Shown piece by piece: positions 1 to 8,359 of a stretch of DNA of 64,000 bases. Positions within the stretch are counted from its first letter, which is position 1, and each line of letters begins with the position of its first letter. This stretch comes from Jiulongibacter sediminis (GTDB lineage: Bacteria; Bacteroidota; Bacteroidia; Cytophagales; Spirosomataceae), in the NCBI RefSeq assembly GCF_001306455.1, contig NZ_LGTQ01000006.1, positions 682,001 through 746,000 of the forward strand, read 5' to 3'. Under the pieces are notes generated by a model, which worked only from the letters and a program-made list of their open reading frames with translations, searched no databases and was not told the origin of the DNA. The position numbers and the translations under genes are program-made.

Positions 1-2
1 CG

Positions 3-1019
3 GCTATTCCATCCTTGATCTACCGGGTTTACCGTTATGTGGTGGCCGTCAATCATTTCAAAGATGAACTGCATATACTGGAGCATTCTTATTTCAAAAA
101 AGGTCAGGAGGTAAAACCTGTGGAGAATGGATTAGAGACTATCGAGCTCTTTGTGAACACACCAAAACTAAGTCACCGGCAGTTTAAGGCGACTAGTGAA
201 GAGCAGAGCAACCTGAATGATGAAGAAATGCGGGAGATTATAGAAACCTGCAAAAAGCACTGTCATCGAGGAGACGTTTTTCAAATTGTGCCTTCAAGAA
301 GATTCTCAAAGACTTTTGAGGGAGATGACTTCAATGTTTACCGTGCTTTGCGAAGTATCAATCCTTCTCCATATCTGTTTTATTTTGATGGTGGTGACTA
401 CCACATTTTCGGTTCTTCACCAGAGAAACAGATTCATATTCAGGATGATATGGCGGAGATTCATCCAATCGCAGGTACCTTCAGAAGAAGTGGAGATGAC
501 GAACGAGATGCCGAACTGGCCAAACAATTGGATGCTGACCCGAAAGAATCTGCCGAGCATGTGATGCTGGTAGATCTGGCCCGAAATGACCTGAGCAGAA
601 GTTCTGACAAAGTAAAAGTGGAGGTTTTTAAGGAAGTCCAGTTTTATAGTCATGTGATACACTTAGTTTCTAAAGTAACCGGAAGAATGACTCCGGGTAC
701 AAACCCTCTGCAGCTGGTAGCTGATACTTTCCCGGCCGGTACGCTCTCGGGTGCTCCAAAACATATGGCCATGAGCATTATTAACAGGTTAGAACCGACC
801 AACAGAAGCATTTATGGAGGTGCCATCGGGTTTATGGATTTCAAGGGAAACTTTAACCATGCGATTGCCATTCGAACGTTTTTGAGCAAAAATAATACGC
901 TGTTTTATCAGGCCGGGATGGGTGTGGTTGACAAGTCAAATACTGAAAGCGAGATGGCTGAAGTAGGTAATAAGCTGGGAGCTTTAAGAGACGCCATGAA
1001 ACGGGCGGAGGAGTTATAA
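3..1019 (+). CDS. trpE: Anthranilate synthase component I, 5'-truncated by window edge
   Basis: Makes anthranilate from chorismate with ammonia supplied by TrpG, the first step of tryptophan synthesis. The frame is open from base 3 with no stop, so the true start lies upstream; about 338 C-terminal residues are seen. These cover most of the chorismate-binding fold: FGSSPEKQ, HPIAGTFRR, the DLARNDLSR helix, and DTFPAGTLSGAPK, all hallmark TrpE/PabB motifs. The terminal part is QAGMGVVDKSNTESE. A PabB or isochorismate synthase reading is less likely because trpG and trpD follow on the same strand. The family assignment is secure from motifs; the operon role is inferred from the neighbours. Confidence 0.95.
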   Translation, partial: AIPSLIYRVYRYVVAVNHFKDELHILEHSYFKKGQEVKPVENGLETIELFVNTPKLSHRQFKATSEEQSNLNDEEMREIIETCKKHCHRGDVFQIVPSRRFSKTFEGDDFNVYRALRSINPSPYLFYFDGGDYHIFGSSPEKQIHIQDDMAEIHPIAGTFRRSGDDERDAELAKQLDADPKESAEHVMLVDLARNDLSRSSDKVKVEVFKEVQFYSHVIHLVSKVTGRMTPGTNPLQLVADTFPAGTLSGAPKHMAMSIINRLEPTNRSIYGGAIGFMDFKGNFNHAIAIRTFLSKNNTLFYQAGMGVVDKSNTESEMAEVGNKLGALRDAMKRAEEL

Positions 1020-1054
1020 AAAGTTTAGATTTATACCCTAAAAAGAAACTCATT

Positions 1055-1513
1055 ATGACACCCTTACTCAAAAAGCTCAATTTTAAAAACCAGAAGTCGA
1101 TTTTGATCCTTAATGCTCCGGAAGAATATCCGGAAACAATGGCTGACTTTAAGGCTTTTATCGAGGAGAAGTTTGAGATGGGGACTGAGCCAATTGAATT
1201 TGTTCTTGCATTTTGTACAAAACTGGAGGAGATTGAAAAGTTTGCTCCTGCCATTGAAAAACAATTGGTAGAGGACGGACTTTTTTGGTTTGCATACCCA
1301 AAAGGAAGCTCGAAAAAATATAAGTGTGAGTTTAACCGGGATAATGGCTGGGCTGCTTTAGGTAAAATGGGTTATGAGCCGGTGAGAATGGTAGCGGTGG
1401 ATGAAGATTGGTCAGCTCTACGGTTCAGGAAAGTCAAAAACATTAAAACCATGACCAGAAATGAGGGAATGGTCCTTTCAAAAGAAGGAAAAGAAAGATT
1501 GAAAAAGAAATAG
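1055..1513 (+). CDS. DUF3052-like protein inside the trp operon
   Basis: A 152-residue soluble protein, 35 bases after trpE and 27 before trpG. It has no signal peptide or membrane segment. The pattern is an N-terminal beta strand (SILILNAPEEY), an acidic helix, a second strand (EFVLAFC), a central LFWFAYPKGSSKK segment and a C-terminal DWSALRFRKV strand. That order and the closing DWSALR resemble the DUF3052 family, whose function is unknown to me. The C-terminus is lysine-rich. No catalytic residues can be named. Its position between the two anthranilate synthase subunits suggests co-transcription with them, but whether it acts in tryptophan synthesis is unknown. Confidence 0.8.
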   Translation: MTPLLKKLNFKNQKSILILNAPEEYPETMADFKAFIEEKFEMGTEPIEFVLAFCTKLEEIEKFAPAIEKQLVEDGLFWFAYPKGSSKKYKCEFNRDNGWAALGKMGYEPVRMVAVDEDWSALRFRKVKNIKTMTRNEGMVLSKEGKERLKKK

Positions 1514-1540
1514 AAGCCTGTGGGCTTAAAATAGATTGAA

Positions 1541-2107
1541 ATGAAAATACTCGTCTTAGATAATTACGACTCCTTTGTTTACAACCTGGTTTACATCCTC
1601 AAAGATTTGGGCGGAAACGTGGATGTTTTCAGAAATGATAAGATAGCTGTGGAAGATGTCAAAAAGTATGACAAAATTCTTCTTTCACCGGGTCCGGGAA
1701 TTCCTGAAGAGGCCGGTATCATGATGGATTTGCTAGCCGAATACAAAACCTCAAAGTCTATTTTTGGAGTGTGTCTGGGCCACCAGGCGATAGGAGAGGC
1801 TTTTGGCAGTAAATTAGATAATATGGGCGAGGTATTGCATGGAGTAACCACCCCTTGTGAAGTGCTTGATGAAAATGAAGTCCTCTTTAAAGGCCTCCCA
1901 AAACGTTTTGAGGTATGTCGTTATCACAGCTGGACAGTTCTGCCGGAAACCATGCCTTCTGACTTAAAAGTGACGGCTAAAGATGAAAACGACTTTGTAC
2001 TGGCTGAGGCCCATCAGAAATATGATGTCAGAGGCGTTCAGTTTCACCCCGAGGCCTATTTGACGGAGCATGGGGTGAAGATGGTGGAGAATTGGATGAG
2101 GAGTTAA
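1541..2107 (+). CDS. trpG: Anthranilate synthase component II (glutamine amidotransferase)
   Basis: Class I glutamine amidotransferase that releases ammonia from glutamine and channels it to TrpE. The 188-residue length is usual for a stand-alone TrpG. The nucleophile is Cys78 in GVCLGHQAIG, and the other triad residues are His169 and Glu171 in FHPEAY. The oxyanion region LSPGPGIPEE lies near residues 48-57. In some bacteria the same subunit also serves PabB in folate synthesis, which cannot be excluded here. The ATG at 1541 starts directly in the canonical first strand MKILVLDNYDSF. It sits between the DUF3052-like gene and trpD in one operon. Confidence 0.95.
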   Translation: MKILVLDNYDSFVYNLVYILKDLGGNVDVFRNDKIAVEDVKKYDKILLSPGPGIPEEAGIMMDLLAEYKTSKSIFGVCLGHQAIGEAFGSKLDNMGEVLHGVTTPCEVLDENEVLFKGLPKRFEVCRYHSWTVLPETMPSDLKVTAKDENDFVLAEAHQKYDVRGVQFHPEAYLTEHGVKMVENWMRS

Positions 2108-2153
2108 GCATTTTTAAATTTACACTCAGCAAAACCCCAGACAAAAACCGACT

Positions 2154-3149
2154 ATGAAAACCTACCTTGACCAACTCATTCAAAACCAATCTTTAACCAA
2201 AGAAGAAGCTTTCACGGCGTTATCAAAAATAGCAGCCGGAGAAGTCAATACTTCTCAAATCGCGGCCTTTCTGATGGGTATTCAACAAAAGGGTATTACG
2301 GCCATTGAGCTGGAGGGTTTTCGTGAAGCAATGTTGGAAGTCGCAGTGAAAATTGATCTTTCTGAGTTTGATGCTATGGATGTTTGTGGTACCGGTGGTG
2401 ATGGCAAAGATACTTTCAACATCTCTACTACTTCGGCCTTCATTGTAGCCGGAGCGGGTCAAAAGGTAGCTAAACATGGTAATCATGGTGTGAGCAGCTC
2501 AGTGGGCAGCAGTACAGTGCTGGAACATTTGGGAATAAAGTTTACCAATGATACAGATTACCTGAAAAAGAAGCTGGAAACGGCTGGAATCTGCTATTTG
2601 CATGCCCCACTTTTTCACCCGGCGATGCGGCATGTTGGACCAGTAAGAAAAGAATTGGGCATGAAAACCTTCTTTAACATGCTGGGGCCACTTCTGAATC
2701 CTGCTGAAGTCAAAAAGCAGATTTCAGGAGTTTATGATTTGTGTGTTTTTGAGTTATATGAGCAGGTCTTTCGAAAATTGGGTGGTCGCTTTGGGGTCGT
2801 CTTTGACCTGGCAGTTTATGATGAAATCTCATTGACCGGCGACTTCATGTTTTCTTCGCATTTTCCTTCGGCTGATGAGGGTGAGTTGTTTTCGCCATCT
2901 GCTTTTGGCCTGGAAGCCATTAAACCTGAAGAAATTTACGGTGGAGGCTCACTTGAGGAGTCAGCTCAAATCATGAAAAATATATTGGCGAACAAAGGAA
3001 CTATGGCACAAACGAACGTGGTACTTGCCAATGCAGCCATGGCTTTGGGCGTTGCTCGTAACATCCCTATAAAAAAGGCTTTTGCACAAGCAAAGGAATC
3101 GCTGGAGAGCGGTAAGGCACTGAAAGCTTTACAGTTACTGGCTGATTGA
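2154..3149 (+). CDS. trpD: Anthranilate phosphoribosyltransferase
   Basis: Transfers phosphoribosyl from PRPP to anthranilate, the second committed step of tryptophan synthesis. The 331 residues match the usual length. The glycine-rich PRPP-binding motif GTGGDGKDTFNIST is at 79-92, followed by KHGNHGVSSSVGS and the anthranilate-binding stretch with HPAMRHVGPVRKELG. The small N-terminal helical domain (about 1-70) is intact. The gene follows trpG after 46 bases. The remaining trp genes (trpC, F, B, A) are not seen downstream; an unrelated lipoprotein follows, so they must lie elsewhere. Confidence 0.95.
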   Translation: MKTYLDQLIQNQSLTKEEAFTALSKIAAGEVNTSQIAAFLMGIQQKGITAIELEGFREAMLEVAVKIDLSEFDAMDVCGTGGDGKDTFNISTTSAFIVAGAGQKVAKHGNHGVSSSVGSSTVLEHLGIKFTNDTDYLKKKLETAGICYLHAPLFHPAMRHVGPVRKELGMKTFFNMLGPLLNPAEVKKQISGVYDLCVFELYEQVFRKLGGRFGVVFDLAVYDEISLTGDFMFSSHFPSADEGELFSPSAFGLEAIKPEEIYGGGSLEESAQIMKNILANKGTMAQTNVVLANAAMALGVARNIPIKKAFAQAKESLESGKALKALQLLAD

Positions 3150-3167
3150 AACTTATTTTAAGGTTTT

Positions 3168-3181
3168 AGAATAGCTATTCT
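3168..3181. repeat. 14-bp perfect palindrome after trpD
   Basis: AGAATAGCTATTCT is a perfect palindrome 18 bases after the trpD stop and 31 bases before the lipoprotein start. It has no loop and no T-run on either side, so it is not a convincing terminator. It could be an operator for the lipoprotein gene or chance. Confidence 0.35.
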
Positions 3182-3211
3182 TCGGTTTAATTTTATCTCA
3201 AAATTTACACC

Positions 3212-4024
3212 ATGAAGAAGTTGATTCCACTAATGGCCGTGCTGGTTGTAATAGTAGCCTGTAAGGACAAAAAGCAAGACCTTTCTCCTGAGACTAGTTT
3301 GGTTTCCAAAATCACCTCAGCGAGAGGAGAGTGGAATTTTTTCTATGATGCAGATCTAAAAATGCATGAAGCCACCTATTCTTACTCAACATACACAGAT
3401 AAGATTGACTTCTTTTATAATGATGAGGGACAGGTAGATTCTTCGACCACTTTTGCAGTAGGTTACCCCGACGAATTCAGCAGCAGGACGTTTTTATACA
3501 ATGAAGCAGGAGATCTGATTCGCTATATCTTTTCTTTTTACCGGAATAACCAGATGATCAATGCCGATACCAGTGACATTTCTCTTACAGAGGAAGGTCT
3601 CTTAAGAATTCATAAACCCGGGGCAGAATGGGGACATACCTGGTTCAGGTATGAAGGTGGTAACGTTAAGAACAGTATTTGTTTTGATTGTTCTACTTCT
3701 GATTTTGACTACACTTATATAAAGGAAGAGAGTTTTTTACCCAAAAAGTTGAGAAAATATTGGAACATCTATACAGGCAGAAAACCAATTGATTTTCTGT
3801 CATTTCTTGAATTGGGCTCTGAGAATTTATTGAAAGATTATTTCGGCTTTGGACCTAATATAGTTCCTGTGGCACTTCAAAATCAGTATGAATTTGAGCC
3901 TCAGTCAGGGAATATTATGAATGTAAAGACTATTCTTACTGAGAGGCCCGGATACGTCGTCCCGTATGGAAGGAAGGCCGGTGATGTTTGGTCTGTTTAC
4001 GAAATAGCCTATTCAGAATTTTAA
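3212..4024 (+). CDS. Hypothetical lipoprotein
   Basis: A 270-residue exported protein of unrecognised family. The N-terminus MKKLIPLMAVLVVIVACKDK is a lipoprotein signal with the lipobox cysteine at residue 17. The residues after it (KDKKQ) give no clear hint of outer- versus inner-membrane sorting. The mature part is rich in aromatic and acidic residues with repeated strand-like segments (NFFYDADLKMHEATY, KIDFFYNDEGQVDSS, TFLYNEAGDLIRY), which recalls the Tyr/Asp-rich repeats of DUF4595- or YD-repeat-like bacteroidete proteins; this is a weak resemblance only. Its stop overlaps the stop of the convergent gene at 4021 by four bases. Confidence 0.8.
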   Translation: MKKLIPLMAVLVVIVACKDKKQDLSPETSLVSKITSARGEWNFFYDADLKMHEATYSYSTYTDKIDFFYNDEGQVDSSTTFAVGYPDEFSSRTFLYNEAGDLIRYIFSFYRNNQMINADTSDISLTEEGLLRIHKPGAEWGHTWFRYEGGNVKNSICFDCSTSDFDYTYIKEESFLPKKLRKYWNIYTGRKPIDFLSFLELGSENLLKDYFGFGPNIVPVALQNQYEFEPQSGNIMNVKTILTERPGYVVPYGRKAGDVWSVYEIAYSEF

Positions 4025-4614
4025 ACCGAAGGCCTCGCCGCCGCCATTCCGAAACATATCAGGCTAATGGCCAGCAGATAATGATAGGCATCTATGGAGT
4101 TGTCAAGATCTGTCACAAACTCATTTCTGAAGGTGGCCAGTGCGGCAAAAAGTACAGCAGCCAGTAACCAGATGCCGAGTTTGGTTTGGCCTTTGGTGAT
4201 ACCATAAATGGCAGCAATGGCAACTAAAATCATTGAAACCACCGGAATATGAGAAATAAGGTCTGGCATGATGCCAACCTGAAGAAGAGCGAAAATTATA
4301 AAACCAACTCCAAGAACAGACCAACCAATAGTGGAATCCAAAGTGTCGTTTTCCCAAACTTTGAACCAGGAAACCACCGCCAGCCCTAAGGCTCCCACTG
4401 TAGCTGCCATATTCTGAAAAAAGTTTGAAACCAGGCCCGCATTATCAATACCGGCAAAACGAGCAGCACCGGCAAAAGCAGCGACAGCTACAGAAAGCAC
4501 AAAAGCTTCCCAAAGCACTGTTTCCATGAGTGGAAGTTTCAGTAGATAGCGGAAGAAAACAAAAAGGCCGGTGAGGCCTAAAATAAGGTCAGAAATAACG
4601 TGAGAAGTCTCCAT
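4021..4614 (-). CDS. Polytopic membrane protein, DUF6962-like
   Basis: A 197-residue integral membrane protein with about six hydrophobic helices (LILGLTGLFVFFRYL, AFVLSVAVAAFAGAA, MAATVGALGLAVVSW, VLGVGFIIFALLQVG, VSMILVAIAAIYGIT, LLAAVLFAALATF). The overall plan resembles small DUF6962 membrane proteins of Bacteroidota; I recognise the layout but no functional motif, so the function is unknown. It is a single gene: murB upstream on the same strand is 34 bases away and could share a transcript. It ends in a four-base tail-to-tail overlap with the lipoprotein gene. Confidence 0.75.
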   Translation of the reverse strand: METSHVISDLILGLTGLFVFFRYLLKLPLMETVLWEAFVLSVAVAAFAGAARFAGIDNAGLVSNFFQNMAATVGALGLAVVSWFKVWENDTLDSTIGWSVLGVGFIIFALLQVGIMPDLISHIPVVSMILVAIAAIYGITKGQTKLGIWLLAAVLFAALATFRNEFVTDLDNSIDAYHYLLAISLICFGMAAARPSV

Positions 4615-4648
4615 TCGGATCTGATTATTCAGGGTTAGGAAACCGAAT

Positions 4649-5668
4649 TTAGATAATATTTACCTCGGGCTGAAGGTTTACACCAAAATTTTCAAAGACC
4701 GAGGCAATGATCTCCTCGGATAACTTTTTGATTTCTAAACCGGAGCCGTTACCATAATTAACCAGCACCAGTGCCTGATTTTTATGAACACCGATATCAC
4801 CTCTTCTATAGCCCTTCCATCCAGCTTTTTCAATCATCCATCCGGCAGGTATTTTCACATTTTCGTCGTCTATGGGATAGGATGGCACATTATCATATTT
4901 CTCCTGAATTTTTATGAAAAGTGCTTTACTAATAACCGGGTTTTTGAAAAAACTCCCTGAATTTCCAATCTCTTTGGGGTCCGGCAATTTTGATTGCCGG
5001 ATAGTAATAACGGCCCTACTAACATCTTTAATGGTAGGGTTTGTAATGCCCATATCAGCCAATGTGGTTTGAATAGCTCCGTATTCAATATTTAGTTCAG
5101 GTCTCTTTTTCAGCTTGAAAGTAACGTTGACAATAAAGTATTTCCCTTTATGACTATGTTTGAATATGCTTTCACGATAGCCAAAGCCACAGGTTGGATT
5201 ATCAAATGTTTCAATTGCTCCTGTTTGCCAGTTAAAGGCCTCCAGCGAATCGAAAACATCTTTAATTTCAATTCCGTATGCACCTATATTCTGCATAGGA
5301 GCCGCCCCAACGGTTCCCGGGATCAGCGAGAGGTTTTCAACGCCTCCGTAACCCTGATTCACACAATACATTACGAAGTCGTGCCAAACTTCACCTCCAC
5401 CTACTTTTAGCCAGATATGTTCATCTGTTTCATTGATAGAATGAATGCCTTTGATCTCATTTTTGATGACCATACCATCAAAATCTTGTGTCAAGAGCAA
5501 ATTGCTTCCACCTCCAAGAACAAGGCTTTGCTTTTCTTCAAAGTCAGGCAAATTGACCAACTCACTGAGATCTTCAACAGATGAAATAGTTGTGAGAAAA
5601 GCTGCTGCGGCTTCAAGCCCAAAGGTATTATAGGGCTTTAATGAGGCATTTTTGAGTATCTTTGGCAT
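4649..5668 (-). CDS. murB: UDP-N-acetylenolpyruvoylglucosamine reductase
   Basis: Reduces UDP-GlcNAc-enolpyruvate to UDP-MurNAc with NADPH and FAD in the cytoplasm, the second step of peptidoglycan precursor synthesis. The 339 residues and the layout match the E. coli type: N-terminal ASLKPYNTFG, FAD-binding LGGGSNLLLT near residue 50, the SLIPGTVGAAPMQNIGAYG segment, the catalytic serine region GNSGSFFKNP, and the C-terminal AGWMIEKAGWKG with HKNQALVLVN. No key segment is missing. It is divergent from the dehydrogenase at 5717, with 48 bases between starts. Confidence 0.96.
   Translation of the reverse strand: MPKILKNASLKPYNTFGLEAAAAFLTTISSVEDLSELVNLPDFEEKQSLVLGGGSNLLLTQDFDGMVIKNEIKGIHSINETDEHIWLKVGGGEVWHDFVMYCVNQGYGGVENLSLIPGTVGAAPMQNIGAYGIEIKDVFDSLEAFNWQTGAIETFDNPTCGFGYRESIFKHSHKGKYFIVNVTFKLKKRPELNIEYGAIQTTLADMGITNPTIKDVSRAVITIRQSKLPDPKEIGNSGSFFKNPVISKALFIKIQEKYDNVPSYPIDDENVKIPAGWMIEKAGWKGYRRGDIGVHKNQALVLVNYGNGSGLEIKKLSEEIIASVFENFGVNLQPEVNII
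5657..5664 (+). promoter_or_regulatory. Candidate -7 box upstream of the 2-hydroxyacid dehydrogenase
   Basis: TATCTTTG fits the Bacteroidota -7 consensus TAnnTTTG and would give a start of transcription about 45 bases before the ATG at 5717. It lies inside the first codons of the divergent murB. No clear TTG element is seen 17-23 bases upstream, so this is tentative. Confidence 0.35.
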
Positions 5669-5716
5669 GCACAGAATAAATTTCGGTGCAATTTACCGAA
5701 ACCCTTATCATATCCC

Positions 5717-6655
5717 ATGAATATTGTTTTTCTCGATGCCTTCACAAGTAAACCCGAACAACTAGACCTGAGCGAGCTTAAGACTTTGGGTTGCTTTACA
5801 AGCTATGACCGTACTCCATACGATCAAACGGTAGAGAGGGCTAAAGATGCAGAAGTGATTCTTACAAACAAGGCAATCTTAGACGAAAAGATAATTAGTC
5901 AATTACCTAATTTAAAATACATAGGAGTTACAGCCACAGGTTATAATGTCGTAGATCTTGATGCGGCGAAAAAGCATGGCATTGTAGTAACGAATGCGAA
6001 AAACTACAGTTCGATGTCGGTAGCTCAGCATGTATTTGCTATGATTCTCAGGTTTACCAATAGTATTGCTGAGCACAATCAACCCGAAAAATGGGTGAAT
6101 TCACCTGATTTCTGTTTTTATGATTACACTTTGACAGAGCTCGCCGGAAAAACCATTGGTTTGGTAGGCATAGGTGATATTGGTGAAAAAGTAGCACAGG
6201 TAGCTCAGGGCTTTGAAATGAATGTGCTTGTTAATCGAAAATCATCATTACCTCATCCAGTATTTCAAACTGTCGACTTGGATGAGCTTTTAGAAAAGTC
6301 TGACTTTGTCAGTTTGCATTGTCCCTTAACTGATGAAAACGAGGGTTTTATGAATGCAAGTGTTTTTGCGAAAATGAAACCTTCCGCAATTTTAATCAAT
6401 ACCGGACGAGGGCCGCTGATCAATGATATTGATCTGAGAGAAGCACTTGAAAAAGAGGTTATTGCGGGAGCAGCCGTGGATGTTGTTTCGGTAGAACCAC
6501 CTAAAAAAGGGAATCCGCTTTTCGGAGCTAAGAATTTGCTTGTTAGCCCGCATATAGCCTGGGCAACGCTCGAGGCCAGAAGAAGATTATTTAAAATTGT
6601 CACTGATAATATCAAAGCCTGGCAAAAAGGTGATCCGATAAATGTGGTGAATTGA
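5717..6655 (+). CDS. D-2-hydroxyacid dehydrogenase (NAD-dependent)
   Basis: A 312-residue cytosolic enzyme of the D-isomer-specific 2-hydroxyacid dehydrogenase family, which interconverts 2-oxo acids and D-2-hydroxy acids with NAD(P). The Rossmann signature is GLVGIGDIG with glycines at 151, 153 and 156. Catalytic residues are Arg231 (NTGRGPL), Glu260 (VSVEPP) and His279 (SPHIAW). The CTGY-like TATGYNVVD segment near 72-80 is typical of glycerate or hydroxypyruvate-type members, so glycerate dehydrogenase is the best guess, but substrate cannot be read from sequence. There is no metabolic neighbour to help. Confidence 0.88.
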   Translation: MNIVFLDAFTSKPEQLDLSELKTLGCFTSYDRTPYDQTVERAKDAEVILTNKAILDEKIISQLPNLKYIGVTATGYNVVDLDAAKKHGIVVTNAKNYSSMSVAQHVFAMILRFTNSIAEHNQPEKWVNSPDFCFYDYTLTELAGKTIGLVGIGDIGEKVAQVAQGFEMNVLVNRKSSLPHPVFQTVDLDELLEKSDFVSLHCPLTDENEGFMNASVFAKMKPSAILINTGRGPLINDIDLREALEKEVIAGAAVDVVSVEPPKKGNPLFGAKNLLVSPHIAWATLEARRRLFKIVTDNIKAWQKGDPINVVN

Positions 6656-6691
6656 ACTTAAACAGGCAGTTAGCGTTCTCTTAGTTTATTC

Positions 6692-7890
6692 TTGCAAAAA
6701 ATTTCCTCCAAAGAAAAGCTGCTGCTAGTTATTCTGACCTTGGTTAATTTCACTCACATCATGGACTTCATCATTCTGATGCCCCTGGGGCCGCAATTGA
6801 TGAAGATCTTCCAAATTAATGCCCAGCAGTTTGGGAACCTGGTGGCCTCTTATGGACTTGCAGCAGGTATTTCTGGCTTTAGTCTGGCCTTTTTTGCGGA
6901 CCGGTTTGACCGGAAGAAAGTGTTGTTATTTGCTTATATCGGTTTTGTGGCGGGTACCTTTGCCTGTGCTATTTCGCCAAATTTTGCCGTGCTGATGACG
7001 AGCAGAATTGTAACGGGTTTATTTGGTGGCATGATCGGCTCTCAGGTGCTTTCCATTGTGGCAGACTCGTTTAATTATGAAAGACGAGCCGTAGCGATGA
7101 GTTATATTATGATGGCTTTTTCATTTGCTTCAGTGGCAGGTGTGCCGGGTGGCCTTTATCTGGCCAGCAAGGCAGGCTGGCATGCTCCCTTCTTTTTTGT
7201 GGCTGGTTTAGGGCTCATTATTACTGTTCTGGTTATCTTCTTTGTACCCAATGTCGATGCTCATTTATTTGATGATTCGAAAAAGCAGAAAAGAAGAGAA
7301 GTTATTTTAAGCATCATCAAGACCCCGAATCAGCTTTGGGCTTTAGCACTCTCAACCATTATCATGCTCGGGCATTTCAGTATCATTCCGTATATCGCAC
7401 CTACCCTCGTTTCTAATATTGGTTATAGCGAAGCCGATATTTACCTGATTTATTTGGTCGGGGGCATGTTAACGATCTTTTCCGCTCCCATTGTAGGGAG
7501 GATTGCGGACCGCAAGGGCAAGTATCCGGTTTTTGTGACGTTCGCTTTTTTGTCTATGATCCCTATTTTCCTGATTACTAATCTTATTCCGGTTCCTTTG
7601 TACGTTGTTTTAATGGTTTCCGGAATCTTTTTCATTTTTACCAATGGTCGGATAATTCCTACACAGGCCATGGTTTCATCCGTAGTTACACCTAAACAAA
7701 GAGGTGGCTTTATGGCCATTAATTCTTCTGTGCAATTATTGGCTCAGTCGGCTGCCTCCAGCATAGGCGGGGCCATTCTGATTCAAAGGGAAAACGGTTA
7801 TCTGGACCATTTAATTGGGTAGGCTATTATGCTATTGCCATGCTTTTCATCAGTGTTTTTGTAGCTCGTAAAATTCAAAGTGTAGAGTAG
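6692..7890 (+). pseudogene. MFS transporter, single-base frameshift near the C-terminus
   Basis: A DHA1-like major facilitator with about 12 helices; opening motif FTHIMDFIILMPLGPQLM and the loop 2-3 signature ADRFDRKK are clear. Reading frame 1 runs from a TTG at 6692 (an in-frame TAG at 6671 excludes a longer start) and stops early at 7822 after YLDHLIG. If one T is restored in the short T-run at 7810-7812, the frame continues as HFNWVGYYAIAMLF, the expected last helix, and ends at 7890. So either the gene carries a one-base deletion losing the last helix or the assembly has a homopolymer error. The substrate is unknown. Confidence 0.85.
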
Positions 7891-7904
7891 ATATTGGACT
7901 TTTT

Positions 7905-7939
7905 TTGAAACCGTTTTAGGTTTCAATTCACTACGTTTG
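7905..7939 (+). promoter_or_regulatory. Promoter with overlapping inverted repeat, NTF2-like gene
   Basis: TACGTTTG at 7932-7939 matches TAnnTTTG; a TTG at 7905-7907 is 24 bases upstream, slightly long for a -33 element. Between them TTGAAACC-GTTTTA-GGTTTCAA (7905-7926) forms a perfect 8-bp inverted repeat that could be an operator, or the terminator of the MFS gene. Transcription would begin about 7946, which supports ATG 7958 as the start of the next gene. Confidence 0.5.
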
Positions 7940-7957
7940 CAGCAAAAAACTGATTCT

Positions 7958-8359
7958 ATGAGTTCAATCGCCATAATAAAAAAATACTACGAGGCTTTCA
8001 ATGCCAAAAACTGGGAAGTGATGCTTGGCCTGCTGGATGAAAATGTACGACACGATTCTAATCAGGGAAACTCAAATTACGGCCTTGATCATTTCCGTTC
8101 TTTTCTCAAACACATGGACGAATGCTACGATGAAGAGCTGAGGGATTTGACTTATTTGGCTAGCGAGGATGGTTCACGACTGGCAGCCGAGTTTACCGTA
8201 CATGGCACATATAAAAATACAGATGGCGACTTGCCTGCCGCCAATGGTCAAACCTACGTTTTGCCTGCTGGTGCTTTTCTGGAACAAAAGGGAGGTAAAA
8301 TTACCCGGGTAACCACCTATTATAATCTTGAAGATTGGCTGAAGCAAGTAGGAGCTTAA
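7958..8359 (+). CDS. NTF2-like (SnoaL/ketosteroid-isomerase fold) protein
   Basis: A 133-residue protein of the NTF2-like superfamily: an N-terminal helix IIKKYYEAFNAKNWEVMLGLLDENVRHD followed by beta strands and a closing THYY-like TRVTTYYNLEDWL. Such proteins are small cone-shaped folds that bind or isomerise hydrophobic ligands; members with this opening are mostly of unknown function. I chose ATG 7958 rather than the in-frame TTG at 7937 because the latter falls inside the -7 box. It is coupled to the next gene: its TAA shares one base with that gene's ATG. Confidence 0.8.
   Translation: MSSIAIIKKYYEAFNAKNWEVMLGLLDENVRHDSNQGNSNYGLDHFRSFLKHMDECYDEELRDLTYLASEDGSRLAAEFTVHGTYKNTDGDLPAANGQTYVLPAGAFLEQKGGKITRVTTYYNLEDWLKQVGA

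Noticed and set aside
7937-7957. TTG start of the NTF2-like gene at 7937
   Set aside because: It falls inside the TACGTTTG -7 box; ATG 7958 fits the predicted transcript.
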